Both the position numbers and the translations under genes were made by a program. A DNA stretch of 64,000 nucleotides from Modestobacter excelsi (lineage in GTDB: Bacteria > Actinomycetota > Actinomycetes > Mycobacteriales > Geodermatophilaceae), in the NCBI RefSeq assembly GCF_005930495.1, contig NZ_SJEX01000013.1, positions 1 to 64,000 of the forward strand. The letters are read 5' to 3'. The notes beneath the pieces are model-generated. The model had not been told where the DNA came from. It saw nothing but the letters and a program-made list of their open reading frames with translations, and did not search any database. This document shows positions 9,372 to 16,940 of this stretch, piece by piece (positions within the stretch are counted from its first letter, which is position 1; the number at the start of each line of letters is the position of its first letter).

Positions 9372-10184
9372 TCAGATCTTCGTGGCGCCGTGGTCGACGG
9401 TCAGCTGCGTGCCGGTGATGGTGCGCGCGTCGTCGGAGGCGAGGAACAGCACGGCGTTGGCGATGTCCTCCGGGCTGGAGATGGGCGGGTCGAACAGGTA
9501 CTGCCCCATCGCCGCCGGGTAGGAAGGATTGTCCGCGAAGGTCTTCTGCCCGTCGGCTCCCATCTCGCCCATGGCGGTGCTGACGCCCCACGGGTGCACG
9601 GTGTTGACCCGGATCCGGTAGGGAGCCAGCTCGATGGCCGCACTGTTGGCCAGCCCGACGACCCCGTGCTTGGCGGCGCTGTAGTGAGACTGCCCGGGAA
9701 GTGACTTGATGCCGGCGACCGAGCTGGTGCAGATGATCGAGCCGCCGTTGCCCGCCTCGATCATCGCCGGAGCCGCCGCACGCAGGGTGTTGAAGACACC
9801 GGTGAGGTTTATGTCGATCATGTCCCGCCAGCGCTCGGCCGTCATCTCCCAGAACCGTCCCCACGAGACGATGCCGGCGTTGGCCACGACAACGTCCAGC
9901 CGGCCCAGCTCGGCGACGCCGCGGGCGACGAGCTGCTCCAGCGCCGGCAGGTCACGGACGTCGGCCTGCGCCCACACGGCGCGCCGGTCCAGCGCCTCGA
10001 CCTGCCGCACCGTCTCGGCGAGCTCCTCCGCGGTGGCCGCCGCGTAGTCGGTCTCGGTGGGCTTGTCGCAGATGTCCACCAGGATCAGGTCCGCACCCTC
10101 CGCGGCCATGCGAACCGCATGCGCCCGCCCTTGCCCCCGGGCGGCTCCGGTGATGAAGGCGACCTTGCCTGTCAGTCGTGCCAT
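9372..10184 (-). CDS. mycofactocin-coupled SDR-family oxidoreductase
   Basis: A 270-residue short-chain dehydrogenase. The NAD-binding motif GAARGQGRAHAVRMAAEGAD is the hallmark of the SDR subfamily that co-occurs with mycofactocin; the tight GQGR insertion is thought to hold NAD so that it is not exchanged. VANAG, a catalytic Ser in CTSSVAG, and YSAAKHG (Tyr, Lys) are all present. ATG 10184 was chosen; the open frame extends upstream but lacks family similarity. It lies between mftD (40 bases) and the MftR-like gene, so it is probably co-transcribed. It likely oxidises an alcohol, with mycofactocin as the external electron acceptor. Confidence 0.9.
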   Translation of the reverse strand: MARLTGKVAFITGAARGQGRAHAVRMAAEGADLILVDICDKPTETDYAAATAEELAETVRQVEALDRRAVWAQADVRDLPALEQLVARGVAELGRLDVVVANAGIVSWGRFWEMTAERWRDMIDINLTGVFNTLRAAAPAMIEAGNGGSIICTSSVAGIKSLPGQSHYSAAKHGVVGLANSAAIELAPYRIRVNTVHPWGVSTAMGEMGADGQKTFADNPSYPAAMGQYLFDPPISSPEDIANAVLFLASDDARTITGTQLTVDHGATKI

Positions 10185-10224
10185 GAGCGTCTCGTTGTTC
10201 TCGTCTCGGTGTGCACGTCGCCGG

Positions 10225-11469
10225 TCAGCGGCGGGCAGTTTGGGTGCTGCGCTCGACCGGCACGGCCTCGACGGGGGCCTGCGGCCCGTTGGTGCCCAGC
10301 CGGCGCTCGAACCCGGGTGGGACGACCAGGTCACCGCGGGTGAACTGGTCGATCGAGGTGTGACCCAGGCCGATCATCGCCGAGCCCAGGCCGTCACGGA
10401 GCAGGTCCAGCACGTTGCCCACACCTGCCTCACCGTTGGCGGCCAGACCCCACAGGTACGCCCGGCCGATCATGACGGCCTTGGCACCCAGCGCGAGGGC
10501 CTTGGCGACGTCCCCGCCACGGCGGATCCCGCCGTCCAGGAGCACCTCGACCTGGTCGCCGACCGCCTCGGCCACCGCCGGGAGTGCCCGAATCGCCGCC
10601 GGCGTGCCGTCGAGGTTGTTGCCACCGTGGTTGGACACCGAGATCGCGGTGACACCGGCGTCGACGGCGCGACGGGCGTCGTCGACCCGCATGACGCCCT
10701 TGAGCATGAACGGCTTGTCATCCCCCCACAGCTCGCGCAGCCAGGCGACGTCCTCCCAGGTCGGCATGGGTGACTGCATCCACTGCCCGTAGGCCTCGAA
10801 GAAGGTGGGGGCCTTGTCGCCGGGGGTCGCGACCATGTTGGGCACTGTCAGGTCGGGGATCTTCCCGGTCTTCGCGAAGTCCCACAGCCAGCGTGGCTTG
10901 AGCGCCACCTGCGGGGCGTAGCGGCGCACCGCCTCCAGGTTGATCCGCTCGGGGATGAACGGGCTGCCCCAGTCCCGGCCGTAGGAGAACGACCAGTCCA
11001 GCGTGGCGATCAGGCCCGCGGCGCCGGCCCGGCGGGCCCGCTCGACCTTGGCGGCCATCACGTCGCGGTCACCGACCCAGTAGAGCTGGAAGAACGTCTT
11101 GGGGTTGGCCGCGATGACCTCCTCCATCGGCTTGCTCGCCATCGACGACAGTCCGATCGCCGTGCCGCGGGACGCGGCGGCCCGGGCGACGGCGACCTCA
11201 CCGTCGGGGTTGACAGCCTGGACGCCGGTCGGGCTGATCAGCACCGGCAGCGAGATGTCCTGCCCCATGACGGTGGTCGCCATCTGCTTGTCGTTGGCCA
11301 GACCGGCGGTGTGCGGGGCGAAGCCGAGCTCGGCGAAGGCGGCGATGTTGTCATCGACGGTGAGCCCCCGCTCGGACCCAGCCACCAGCGCGCCATAGAC
11401 CCCCTTGGGCAATCGCTTCTGGGCCCTGCGCTGCGCCTCAGCCACCGACTCGAACCACGGGTTCGCCAT
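10225..11469 (-). CDS. mftD: MftD, FMN-dependent pre-mycofactocin synthase
   Basis: A 414-residue FMN enzyme of the alpha-hydroxy-acid dehydrogenase family. It shows LISPTGVQAVNPDGEVAVAR, then SNHGGNNLDGTPAAIRALP and LLDGGIRRGGDVAKALALGA, with a GRAYLWGL phosphate-binding end. In the established pathway MftD oxidatively deaminates the cyclised Val–Tyr core made by MftC and MftE, giving the redox-active keto-amide. ATG 11469 follows a strong AGGAAGAAGG site. Here it is divergent from mftABC, sharing a 182-base control region, instead of following mftC as is common. Confidence 0.92.
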   Translation of the reverse strand: MANPWFESVAEAQRRAQKRLPKGVYGALVAGSERGLTVDDNIAAFAELGFAPHTAGLANDKQMATTVMGQDISLPVLISPTGVQAVNPDGEVAVARAAASRGTAIGLSSMASKPMEEVIAANPKTFFQLYWVGDRDVMAAKVERARRAGAAGLIATLDWSFSYGRDWGSPFIPERINLEAVRRYAPQVALKPRWLWDFAKTGKIPDLTVPNMVATPGDKAPTFFEAYGQWMQSPMPTWEDVAWLRELWGDDKPFMLKGVMRVDDARRAVDAGVTAISVSNHGGNNLDGTPAAIRALPAVAEAVGDQVEVLLDGGIRRGGDVAKALALGAKAVMIGRAYLWGLAANGEAGVGNVLDLLRDGLGSAMIGLGHTSIDQFTRGDLVVPPGFERRLGTNGPQAPVEAVPVERSTQTARR

Positions 11470-11587
11470 CTGTCACGACCTTCTTCCTTTGTTGCAACGC
11501 GTCTGCCGCTCGAGTGCAGTCGCCGGTGACGCGGCCTCGAGCAGCGCCGGTCCCGTACGGGTGGGCGAGCGCCTCGATGGTTGGTAG

Positions 11588-11617
11588 TTGCATTGTGGCA
11601 CTCAGTGTCAATATTGT
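11588..11617 (+). promoter_or_regulatory. probable mftA promoter with internal palindrome
   Basis: Candidate -35 TTGCAT (11588–11593) and -10 TATTGT (11612–11617) are separated by 18 bases. Between them lies TGGCACT-C-AGTGTCA (11596–11610), an inverted repeat with 6 of 7 pairs matching. A repressor bound there would block RNA polymerase. The MftR-like TetR is the natural candidate. Boxes were picked by eye; binding is inferred. Confidence 0.5.
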
Positions 11618-11651
11618 TCCGGGTGACGCAGGCCGCGGATGAGGAGACAAC

Positions 11652-11771
11652 GTGCCCGAGACGACGCAGGACGAGACCCGCACCGAGACCCCGGCCGCCG
11701 CCGAGGAGGTGCTGGTCGAGGAGTCCCTGGTCGAGGAGGTCTCGATCGACGGCATGTGCGGGGTGTACTGA
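11652..11771 (+). CDS. mftA: MftA, mycofactocin precursor peptide
   Basis: A 39-residue peptide: MPETTQDETRTE..., an acidic Ala/Glu-rich leader, then the invariant C-terminus IDGMCGVY. The last two residues, Val-Tyr, become the mycofactocin core after MftC-catalysed oxidative decarboxylation and C–C crosslinking. The leader is the part bound by the MftB chaperone. The start is GTG 11652, with a GATGAGGAGAC ribosome site just upstream. The gene is short enough to be missed by automatic calling. It is followed at once by mftB and mftC. Confidence 0.92.
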   Translation: MPETTQDETRTETPAAAEEVLVEESLVEEVSIDGMCGVY

Positions 11772-12139
11772 TCGACGGCTCCCCCGCTTCCGCGGTCGGG
11801 CAGCCGGTCGCGGGGGCGGTGACGGTCCCGCCCGGCCCCGTGTCTCCCGATGCGGCCGCGCCCTTCGACCCGTCCGTGCCGTGGCGGAAGTCGCCGTCGG
11901 CGGCGCTGCGGCCGGAGCCGTTCGGTGCGCTCGTCTACCACTTCGGGAACCGGAAGCTGTCGTTCCTGAAGTCGAAGCCGCTGGTCGCGGTGGTGACGGC
12001 CCTGGAGGCGCACCCCGACGTGCCGAGCACCCTGGCCGCCTGCGAGGTGCCGGAGGCACAGCACCGGGCCTACGTCACCGCGCTGGCCACGCTCGCCCGC
12101 TCGCAGATGATCCAACGCCGCACCGAGGAGTCCGCGTGA
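11756..12139 (+). CDS. mftB: MftB, RiPP recognition element / peptide chaperone
   Basis: A small PqqD-like chaperone that presents MftA to MftC. The conserved core is ALRPEPFGALVYHFGNRKLS, then FLKSKPLVAVVTALE. Two starts are possible: GTG 11756, overlapping the end of mftA (127 residues), or GTG 11819 (106 residues), nearer the usual family length. The N-terminus before about residue 40 is Pro/Val-rich and not conserved. The stop overlaps the mftC GTG by 4 bases, so the two are translationally coupled. Confidence 0.9.
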   Translation: MRGVLIDGSPASAVGQPVAGAVTVPPGPVSPDAAAPFDPSVPWRKSPSAALRPEPFGALVYHFGNRKLSFLKSKPLVAVVTALEAHPDVPSTLAACEVPEAQHRAYVTALATLARSQMIQRRTEESA

Positions 12140-13362
12140 CCGCCGTCCTGCCGTCCCGCCCTGCCGAGCGCCCCACGGGCGGGAAGCTGATCGACCAGTT
12201 CGAGTACGGCCTGGACGCACCGATCTGCTTGACCTGGGAGCTCACCTACGCCTGCAACCTGGCCTGCGTGCACTGCCTGTCCTCCTCCGGCCGGCGTGAC
12301 CCGCGGGAGCTGTCCACCGCCGAGGCCGAGGCGGTGATCGACGAGCTGCAGCGGATGCAGGTCTTCTACGTCAACGTCGGGGGCGGCGAGCCGACCGTGC
12401 GGCCGGACTTCTGGCACCTGCTGGACTACGCCATCGGCCACGACGTCGGGGTCAAGTTCTCCACCAACGGCATCAAGCTGGACCGCGCCCGGGCCCAGCA
12501 GCTGGCCCGCACCGACTACGTCGACGTGCAGATCTCCCTGGACGGCGCGACCGCCGAGGTCAACGACGCCGTCCGCGGCACCGGCTCGTTCGCCACCGCC
12601 ACCCGGGCGCTGGAGAACCTGGCCGAGGCCGGGATGAAGGACTTCAAGGTCTCCGTCGTGGTCACCCGGGAGAACGCCGGGCAACTCGATGAGTTCAAGG
12701 CGCTCACCGACCGCTACGGCGCGCAGCTGCGGATCACCCGGTTCCGCCCGTCGGGCCGCGGCGCCGACGTTTGGGACCGGCTGCACCCCACCCAGGCGCA
12801 GCAGCGCGAGCTGTACGCCTGGCTGCTGGCCAACGGCGACCAGGTGCTCACCGGCGACTCGTTCTTCCACCTGTCCGCCCTCGGCGAGGCCCTGCCCGGG
12901 CTGAACCTGTGCGGCGCCGGCCGGGTGGTCTGCCTGATCGACCCGGTCGGGGACGTCTACGCCTGCCCGTTCGCCATCCACGAGCAGTTCCTGGCCGGCA
13001 ACGTGCGCTCCCCGGGCGGCTTCCAGCAGGTCTGGCAGCACAGCGAGCTGTTCGCCGACCTGCGCAACCCGCAGACCGGCGGCGCGTGCACGAAGTGCGC
13101 CCACTTCGACGCCTGCCGCGGTGGCTGCATGGCGGCCAAGTTCTTCACCGGCCTGCCGCTGGACGGCCCGGACCCGGAGTGCGTGCAGGGCTACGGCGAG
13201 ACCGCGCTGGCCGCCCGCGACCTGGAGCTGGCCACCCCGAGGAGCCACCTGGACCACTCGCACAAGGGCCCGGTCCGCGGCCAGCCGACGATGCTCGGGC
13301 TGCCGAGCATCCCGGCCAAGCTCTGCGACGAGTCCCCGCTGGCGGGCGCCGGCCTCCGCTGA
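12136..13362 (+). CDS. mftC: MftC, radical SAM/SPASM maturase
   Basis: A 408-residue radical SAM enzyme. The CxxxCxxC cluster motif is Cys40–Cys44–Cys47 (CNLACVHC). A GGGEPT loop follows, and the C-terminal SPASM region carries many Cys residues (NLCGAG, YACPF, CTKCAHFDACRGGC, PECV) for auxiliary Fe–S clusters. MftC decarboxylates the C-terminal Tyr of MftA and then links it to Val. GTG 12136 overlaps the mftB stop. No mftE or mftF follows; the next gene is an SDR 63 bases downstream. Confidence 0.95.
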   Translation: MTAVLPSRPAERPTGGKLIDQFEYGLDAPICLTWELTYACNLACVHCLSSSGRRDPRELSTAEAEAVIDELQRMQVFYVNVGGGEPTVRPDFWHLLDYAIGHDVGVKFSTNGIKLDRARAQQLARTDYVDVQISLDGATAEVNDAVRGTGSFATATRALENLAEAGMKDFKVSVVVTRENAGQLDEFKALTDRYGAQLRITRFRPSGRGADVWDRLHPTQAQQRELYAWLLANGDQVLTGDSFFHLSALGEALPGLNLCGAGRVVCLIDPVGDVYACPFAIHEQFLAGNVRSPGGFQQVWQHSELFADLRNPQTGGACTKCAHFDACRGGCMAAKFFTGLPLDGPDPECVQGYGETALAARDLELATPRSHLDHSHKGPVRGQPTMLGLPSIPAKLCDESPLAGAGLR

Positions 13363-13425
13363 CAGCGCAGCGAGCCGTCACCACCGCTTCATCACTGCCC
13401 CATCACCGCTCCTCAGGAGGACACC

Positions 13426-14301
13426 GTGAACAGACTGCAGGACAAGTCCATGCTCATCACCGGCGCAGGATCCGGCCTCGGCCGCGAAGTCGCCCTCCTC
13501 GCGGCCGCCGAGGGTGCACGGGTGGTCGTCACCGACAAGGTCGAGGCCCGCATCCAGCCCGTCGTCGACGCGATCACCGCGGCCGGTGGGCAGGCCACCG
13601 GTTTCCGCGTCGACGTGACCGACGAGAGCCAGGTCGAGGCGGGCGTCGCGCACACCGTGGCGACCTTCGGGCGCCTCGACGTGGCGTTCGCGAACGCCGG
13701 TGTCACCGTTCCCGGACAGGGCACCGTGCCACTGGAGGACACCACGCTGGAGAGCTGGAACGAGGTCAACGGCGTCAACCTCGTCGGCGTCTTCCTCACC
13801 ATCAAGCACGCCGCTCGCGCGATGAAGACCACCGGCGGCGGCAGCATCGTCGTCACGTCCTCCGCCGCCTCGCTGGTCTCCTACCCTGGATTCGGGATCT
13901 ACGCCGCGGGCAAGGCGGGGGTCAACGGTCTCGTGCGTGCCGCCGCCTTCGACCTGGGGAAGTACGGCATCCGGACGAACGCCGTCTGCCCGACCCACGG
14001 GATGTCGGTGAACTTCGGGCTCGACCCGGAGGCGCCCGTCGTCGGCCAGTCCTACGAGGAGGCCGCCGGCGACTGGGACCCCACGCATGCGGTCATGCCG
14101 CTCCGGCTGCCGTTCCCGCCGTCCCTGCGGCACAACGCCTGGCCGGTGATCTTCCTGGCCAGCGACGAGTCGCAGTACATGTCGGGAACCTCCTTCGCCA
14201 CGGCCGACGGCGGTCAGCACGCTCGGGTCTCCATCCCCTTCCCCGAGAACTGGGGACTGGACCAGCAGGCAGAGGCCAGCCTCGCCGACGTGGTCGACTA
14301 G
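13426..14301 (+). CDS. SDR-family oxidoreductase
   Basis: A 291-residue classical short-chain dehydrogenase. TGAGSGLG cofactor loop near residues 12–19, FANAG, catalytic Ser in VTSSAASLVS, and YAAGKAG (Tyr, Lys). It lacks the GQGRAHAVR insertion of the mycofactocin-coupled subgroup, so it probably uses free NAD(P)H. The C-terminus has an extra block (SIPFPENWGLDQQAEASLAD) beyond the usual end. GTG start after TCAGGAGGACACC, a strong ribosome site. It lies directly downstream of mftC and may be read from the mftA promoter. The substrate is unknown. Confidence 0.87.
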   Translation: MNRLQDKSMLITGAGSGLGREVALLAAAEGARVVVTDKVEARIQPVVDAITAAGGQATGFRVDVTDESQVEAGVAHTVATFGRLDVAFANAGVTVPGQGTVPLEDTTLESWNEVNGVNLVGVFLTIKHAARAMKTTGGGSIVVTSSAASLVSYPGFGIYAAGKAGVNGLVRAAAFDLGKYGIRTNAVCPTHGMSVNFGLDPEAPVVGQSYEEAAGDWDPTHAVMPLRLPFPPSLRHNAWPVIFLASDESQYMSGTSFATADGGQHARVSIPFPENWGLDQQAEASLADVVD

Positions 14302-14655
14302 CCCCACCTGACCGAGCTGGTTCCCTCAGCGTGGGCCCAGCTGGAGGGGCCGACGATCAGGCCCCCCTCGGGTGCCTGATCGTCGGCTTCTCAGACCGAG
14401 AGCCGCTGCATGGTCTGATGGTGACGTCCGTCTCTGCCAGAAGGGACCCGACGATCGCCGTCCTGCAGATGGACCTGGCCCCGGTAGCCAGCCGCACCGC
14501 CCACCAGATGTGGCCGCACGACTCCACGGTCGACGGCTACCGCGAACTCGTCGACCGCCTCCTCCGAGAGCCGGCCCGTGAAGACGTCCTCCGCGCGGGC
14601 CCGGAAGCGGCGCCGCCCGCGCTGATGCCACAGACCGCTACCAAGAGGACCACTC
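14302..14655. other. 354-base gap between two SDR genes
   Basis: It holds one strong hairpin (listed separately) and no intact gene. A plus-strand open stretch from about 14419 to 14711 has protein-like text (TVDGYRELVDRLLREPARED) but runs into the next SDR gene in another frame and has no ribosome site. I do not call it. Confidence 0.5.
14349..14387 (+). terminator. strong hairpin, probable terminator
   Basis: A perfect 14-base inverted repeat, GCCGACGATCAGGC with GCCTGATCGTCGGC, around an 11-base loop. It starts 48 bases after the SDR stop. There is no long T-run after the stem, as is common in high-GC actinobacteria. It probably ends the mftABC–SDR transcript. Confidence 0.7.
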
Positions 14656-15408
14656 ATGAGCAACAACCCCTTGACGATCGTCACCGGCGGCGGCACTGGC
14701 ATGGGGCGTGATGTCGCCCTGGACCAGGCGGGACTCGGTCATGACGTGCTCCTCGTGGGGCGCAGACCCGATCCGCTGGAGCAGACCAAGACCCTGGCCA
14801 ACGATCCGGCACGCCTGTCCGTGGTGGTCGCCGACGCCTCGACCCCTGAGGGTGCGGCCGCCATCGTCGCAGCCGTGCAGGCCCGGCCGGTGCGCGCGAT
14901 CGTCGCCGCCGCCGGTGGGCAGGGCGACTTCAAGAACACGGGCACCGATCCGTCCGAGGTGGACTCGGCCTGGAGCGATGCGTTGCGCAAGAACCTGTTC
15001 AGTGCGGTGCTGCCGATCGAGGCGTTGCTACCGCTCCTGCTGGACGGGGCCGGCCGCATCGTCCTGATCGGGTCCACCGCGGGGCTGGACGGGCAGGGCG
15101 GGCCGTACGCCACGGCCAAGGCCGCGTTGGCCGGGTACGGCAGAGACCTCGCTGTGCGACTCGGCCGACGGGGCATCACCGCGAACACGCTCGCGCCCGG
15201 GTTCGTCGCCAGCACCGGGTTCTTCGAGGCCGGTGGCTTCGGCGACAGCGCCCCGATGATCGACCGGGCGGCGTCGCAGACCCTCCTGGGTCGGGTCGGC
15301 CAGCCCCGTGACGTCACCGCCTGCGCCCGATGGCTGCTCGGCGAGGACGGCGGCTGGATCACCGGCCAGACCATCACCATCAACGGCGGCACCGTCATGG
15401 TCCGCTAG
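14656..15408 (+). CDS. SDR-family oxidoreductase (FabG-like)
   Basis: A 250-residue short-chain dehydrogenase. Cofactor loop TGGGTGMG at residues 10–17, AAAGG, catalytic Ser in IGSTAGLDG, YATAKAALAGYG (Tyr, Lys), and the C-terminal GGWITGQTITINGG end typical of FabG-type enzymes. ATG 14656. Its stop shares one base with the next GTG, so the two are coupled. The substrate is unknown; it is one of four SDR genes in 15 kb. Confidence 0.86.
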   Translation: MSNNPLTIVTGGGTGMGRDVALDQAGLGHDVLLVGRRPDPLEQTKTLANDPARLSVVVADASTPEGAAAIVAAVQARPVRAIVAAAGGQGDFKNTGTDPSEVDSAWSDALRKNLFSAVLPIEALLPLLLDGAGRIVLIGSTAGLDGQGGPYATAKAALAGYGRDLAVRLGRRGITANTLAPGFVASTGFFEAGGFGDSAPMIDRAASQTLLGRVGQPRDVTACARWLLGEDGGWITGQTITINGGTVMVR

Positions 15409-16112
15409 TGCGGCGTGTGACCTCCGGTGGAGTCCCGGGCCTACGGCGCGCAGGCCAACTCCGAGTCGTCGTCGCCGGCGGTCACGGCCGGCCGGGTGGT
15501 CTGATCCTGCGTCAGCTGCTCGGCGCCGGCCACGACGTCACCGGCCTCGTCCGCCGCCCCGAACACGTGTCCCGCCTGCAGGCGATGGGGGCCACCGGTG
15601 TGCAGATGGACCTCACCCGCGCCACGCCTGCTGAGCTGACACGAGTCCTGCACGGAGCCGACGCGATGGTCTTCGCCGCGGGGAGCTCCTACGACAGCAC
15701 CGCGAAGGAGTCGATCGCGATCAACCTCGACGCGGCCGTCGCGTCCATCGACGCCGCGGTCGAGGCCCGCCTCACCCACGTCGCGATGATCTCCGCGCAT
15801 CGGGTGGACGAGGACTTCGGCGACGACCAGACCATGACCTACCTGCGGGCCAAGCGTGCCGCCGACGCCCACCTCCGCAGCCAGACGCGGCTGCGCTGGA
15901 CCATCGTGCGTCCCGATGCGCTGTCCGATGAAGAGCCCACCGGCCACGTGCAGGTCGGGGAGCTGGTACCAGAAGGGCTCCTCCCCCGCGCCGACCTCGC
16001 CACCGTCGTCACCGCTGCCCTCACCCGTCCCGGCGCCAACGCGCAGTTCGAGGTCATCGGTGGTTCCACGCCGATCGAGGAAGCTGTGCTCGAGGCCACC
16101 CGGGGGCTCTGA
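15408..16112 (+). CDS. NAD(P)-binding atypical SDR (NmrA/YwnB-like)
   Basis: A protein of about 234 residues. A Rossmann motif near the start (VVVAGGHGRPGGLILRQLLG) is followed by LVRRPEHVSRLQAMG, the pattern of NAD(P)H-binding atypical SDRs. These lack a strict catalytic tetrad and act as sensors, isomerases or reductases. GTG 15408 overlaps the previous stop; GTG 15417 is an alternative. The 3' end overlaps the tail of a decayed PAP2 gene on the other strand. Confidence 0.75.
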   Translation: MRRVTSGGVPGLRRAGQLRVVVAGGHGRPGGLILRQLLGAGHDVTGLVRRPEHVSRLQAMGATGVQMDLTRATPAELTRVLHGADAMVFAAGSSYDSTAKESIAINLDAAVASIDAAVEARLTHVAMISAHRVDEDFGDDQTMTYLRAKRAADAHLRSQTRLRWTIVRPDALSDEEPTGHVQVGELVPEGLLPRADLATVVTAALTRPGANAQFEVIGGSTPIEEAVLEATRGL

Positions 16113-16857
16113 CGCCGGCCGCGGCGTCGAGGACCCAGTGGTTGGCGGTGCTGACGACGACCAGGGTGGTGATCACCGGGTAACCGAGGCCGAGCACGCG
16201 CTGCCAGCGGCGGCGCGCCAGGCCGACAGCACCAGCGCGCACCACAACGCCCAGCCAACGTGCATCGATGGCATGGCCGCGCGGTCGTGACCAGGGCAGC
16301 AGCACCGGCGCTCCCGGATCCGTGATCGGACCACCACCCGACATCCGAGGTGGCCAGCAGCGCGTCGGTGTACCCCGACATCAGCCGCGGTGGTGCGGTG
16401 GGGTACGAGACGTAATCGATCAGCGCCAGCGCCGTCGCCAGCATCAGTGCCCGGCGCGCCCGCTGGTAGCTCGCCGGCGCGCGCCGGTAGAGCAGGACCA
16501 GGACGATCGCCGTCATCACGTAGTGCAGGGTGGCGTACCAGTAGGAAGTCGCCACTGCGAGCCAGCGGACGCTGTCGACCGCGACGTTGACGACGGTCGC
16601 CCAGTTCAGCCCCAGGTGCAGCTCGATGCCGAGGTTTCCCGAGGCGTGCCGCGTCGCCACCGAGAGGTCGTCGTCGGCCACCAGTCGGATGAGGCTGTAG
16701 GCGACGAAGAACACGGCGACCAGGAAAGCTCGAGAACGGGTGACGGGCGCTCGGCCACCCCGCCGGCCGACCGTGGCCGGACTTGCACGCTCGGCCGCGG
16801 GCCGGCGACCGGCCGGTGGCTGTCCGAGGGGCGCCGCGGCTCGTGGACGACGGACAT
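16054..16857 (-). pseudogene. PAP2-superfamily (Ipt/Aur1-like) phosphatase, frameshifted
   Basis: A membrane phosphatase gene broken into several frames. The beginning MSVVHEPRRPSDSHRPVAG is in one frame. FFVAYSLIRLVADDDLSV through LALIDYVSYPTAPPRLMSGY is in a second and contains the transmembrane segments. AMPSMHVGWALWCALVLSAW is in a third. VLGLGYPVITTLVVVSTANH, continuing WVLDAAAG, carries the second PAP2 histidine motif. At least three indels are needed to restore the protein, so it is very probably inactive. It is a neighbour of the MMPL gene on the same strand. Confidence 0.75.
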
Positions 16858-16940
16858 GGGAGGACTCTTGCTGCTGAGCGGCAACGAGGCGGACTGCCGG
16901 CCGGCACGGCGGAGGCCCCGCCGGCCGGCCGGCGGTGCCG

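Noticed and set aside
14419-14711. Possible small gene between the two SDR genes
   Set aside because: No ribosome site, runs out of frame into the next SDR gene, no recognisable family.
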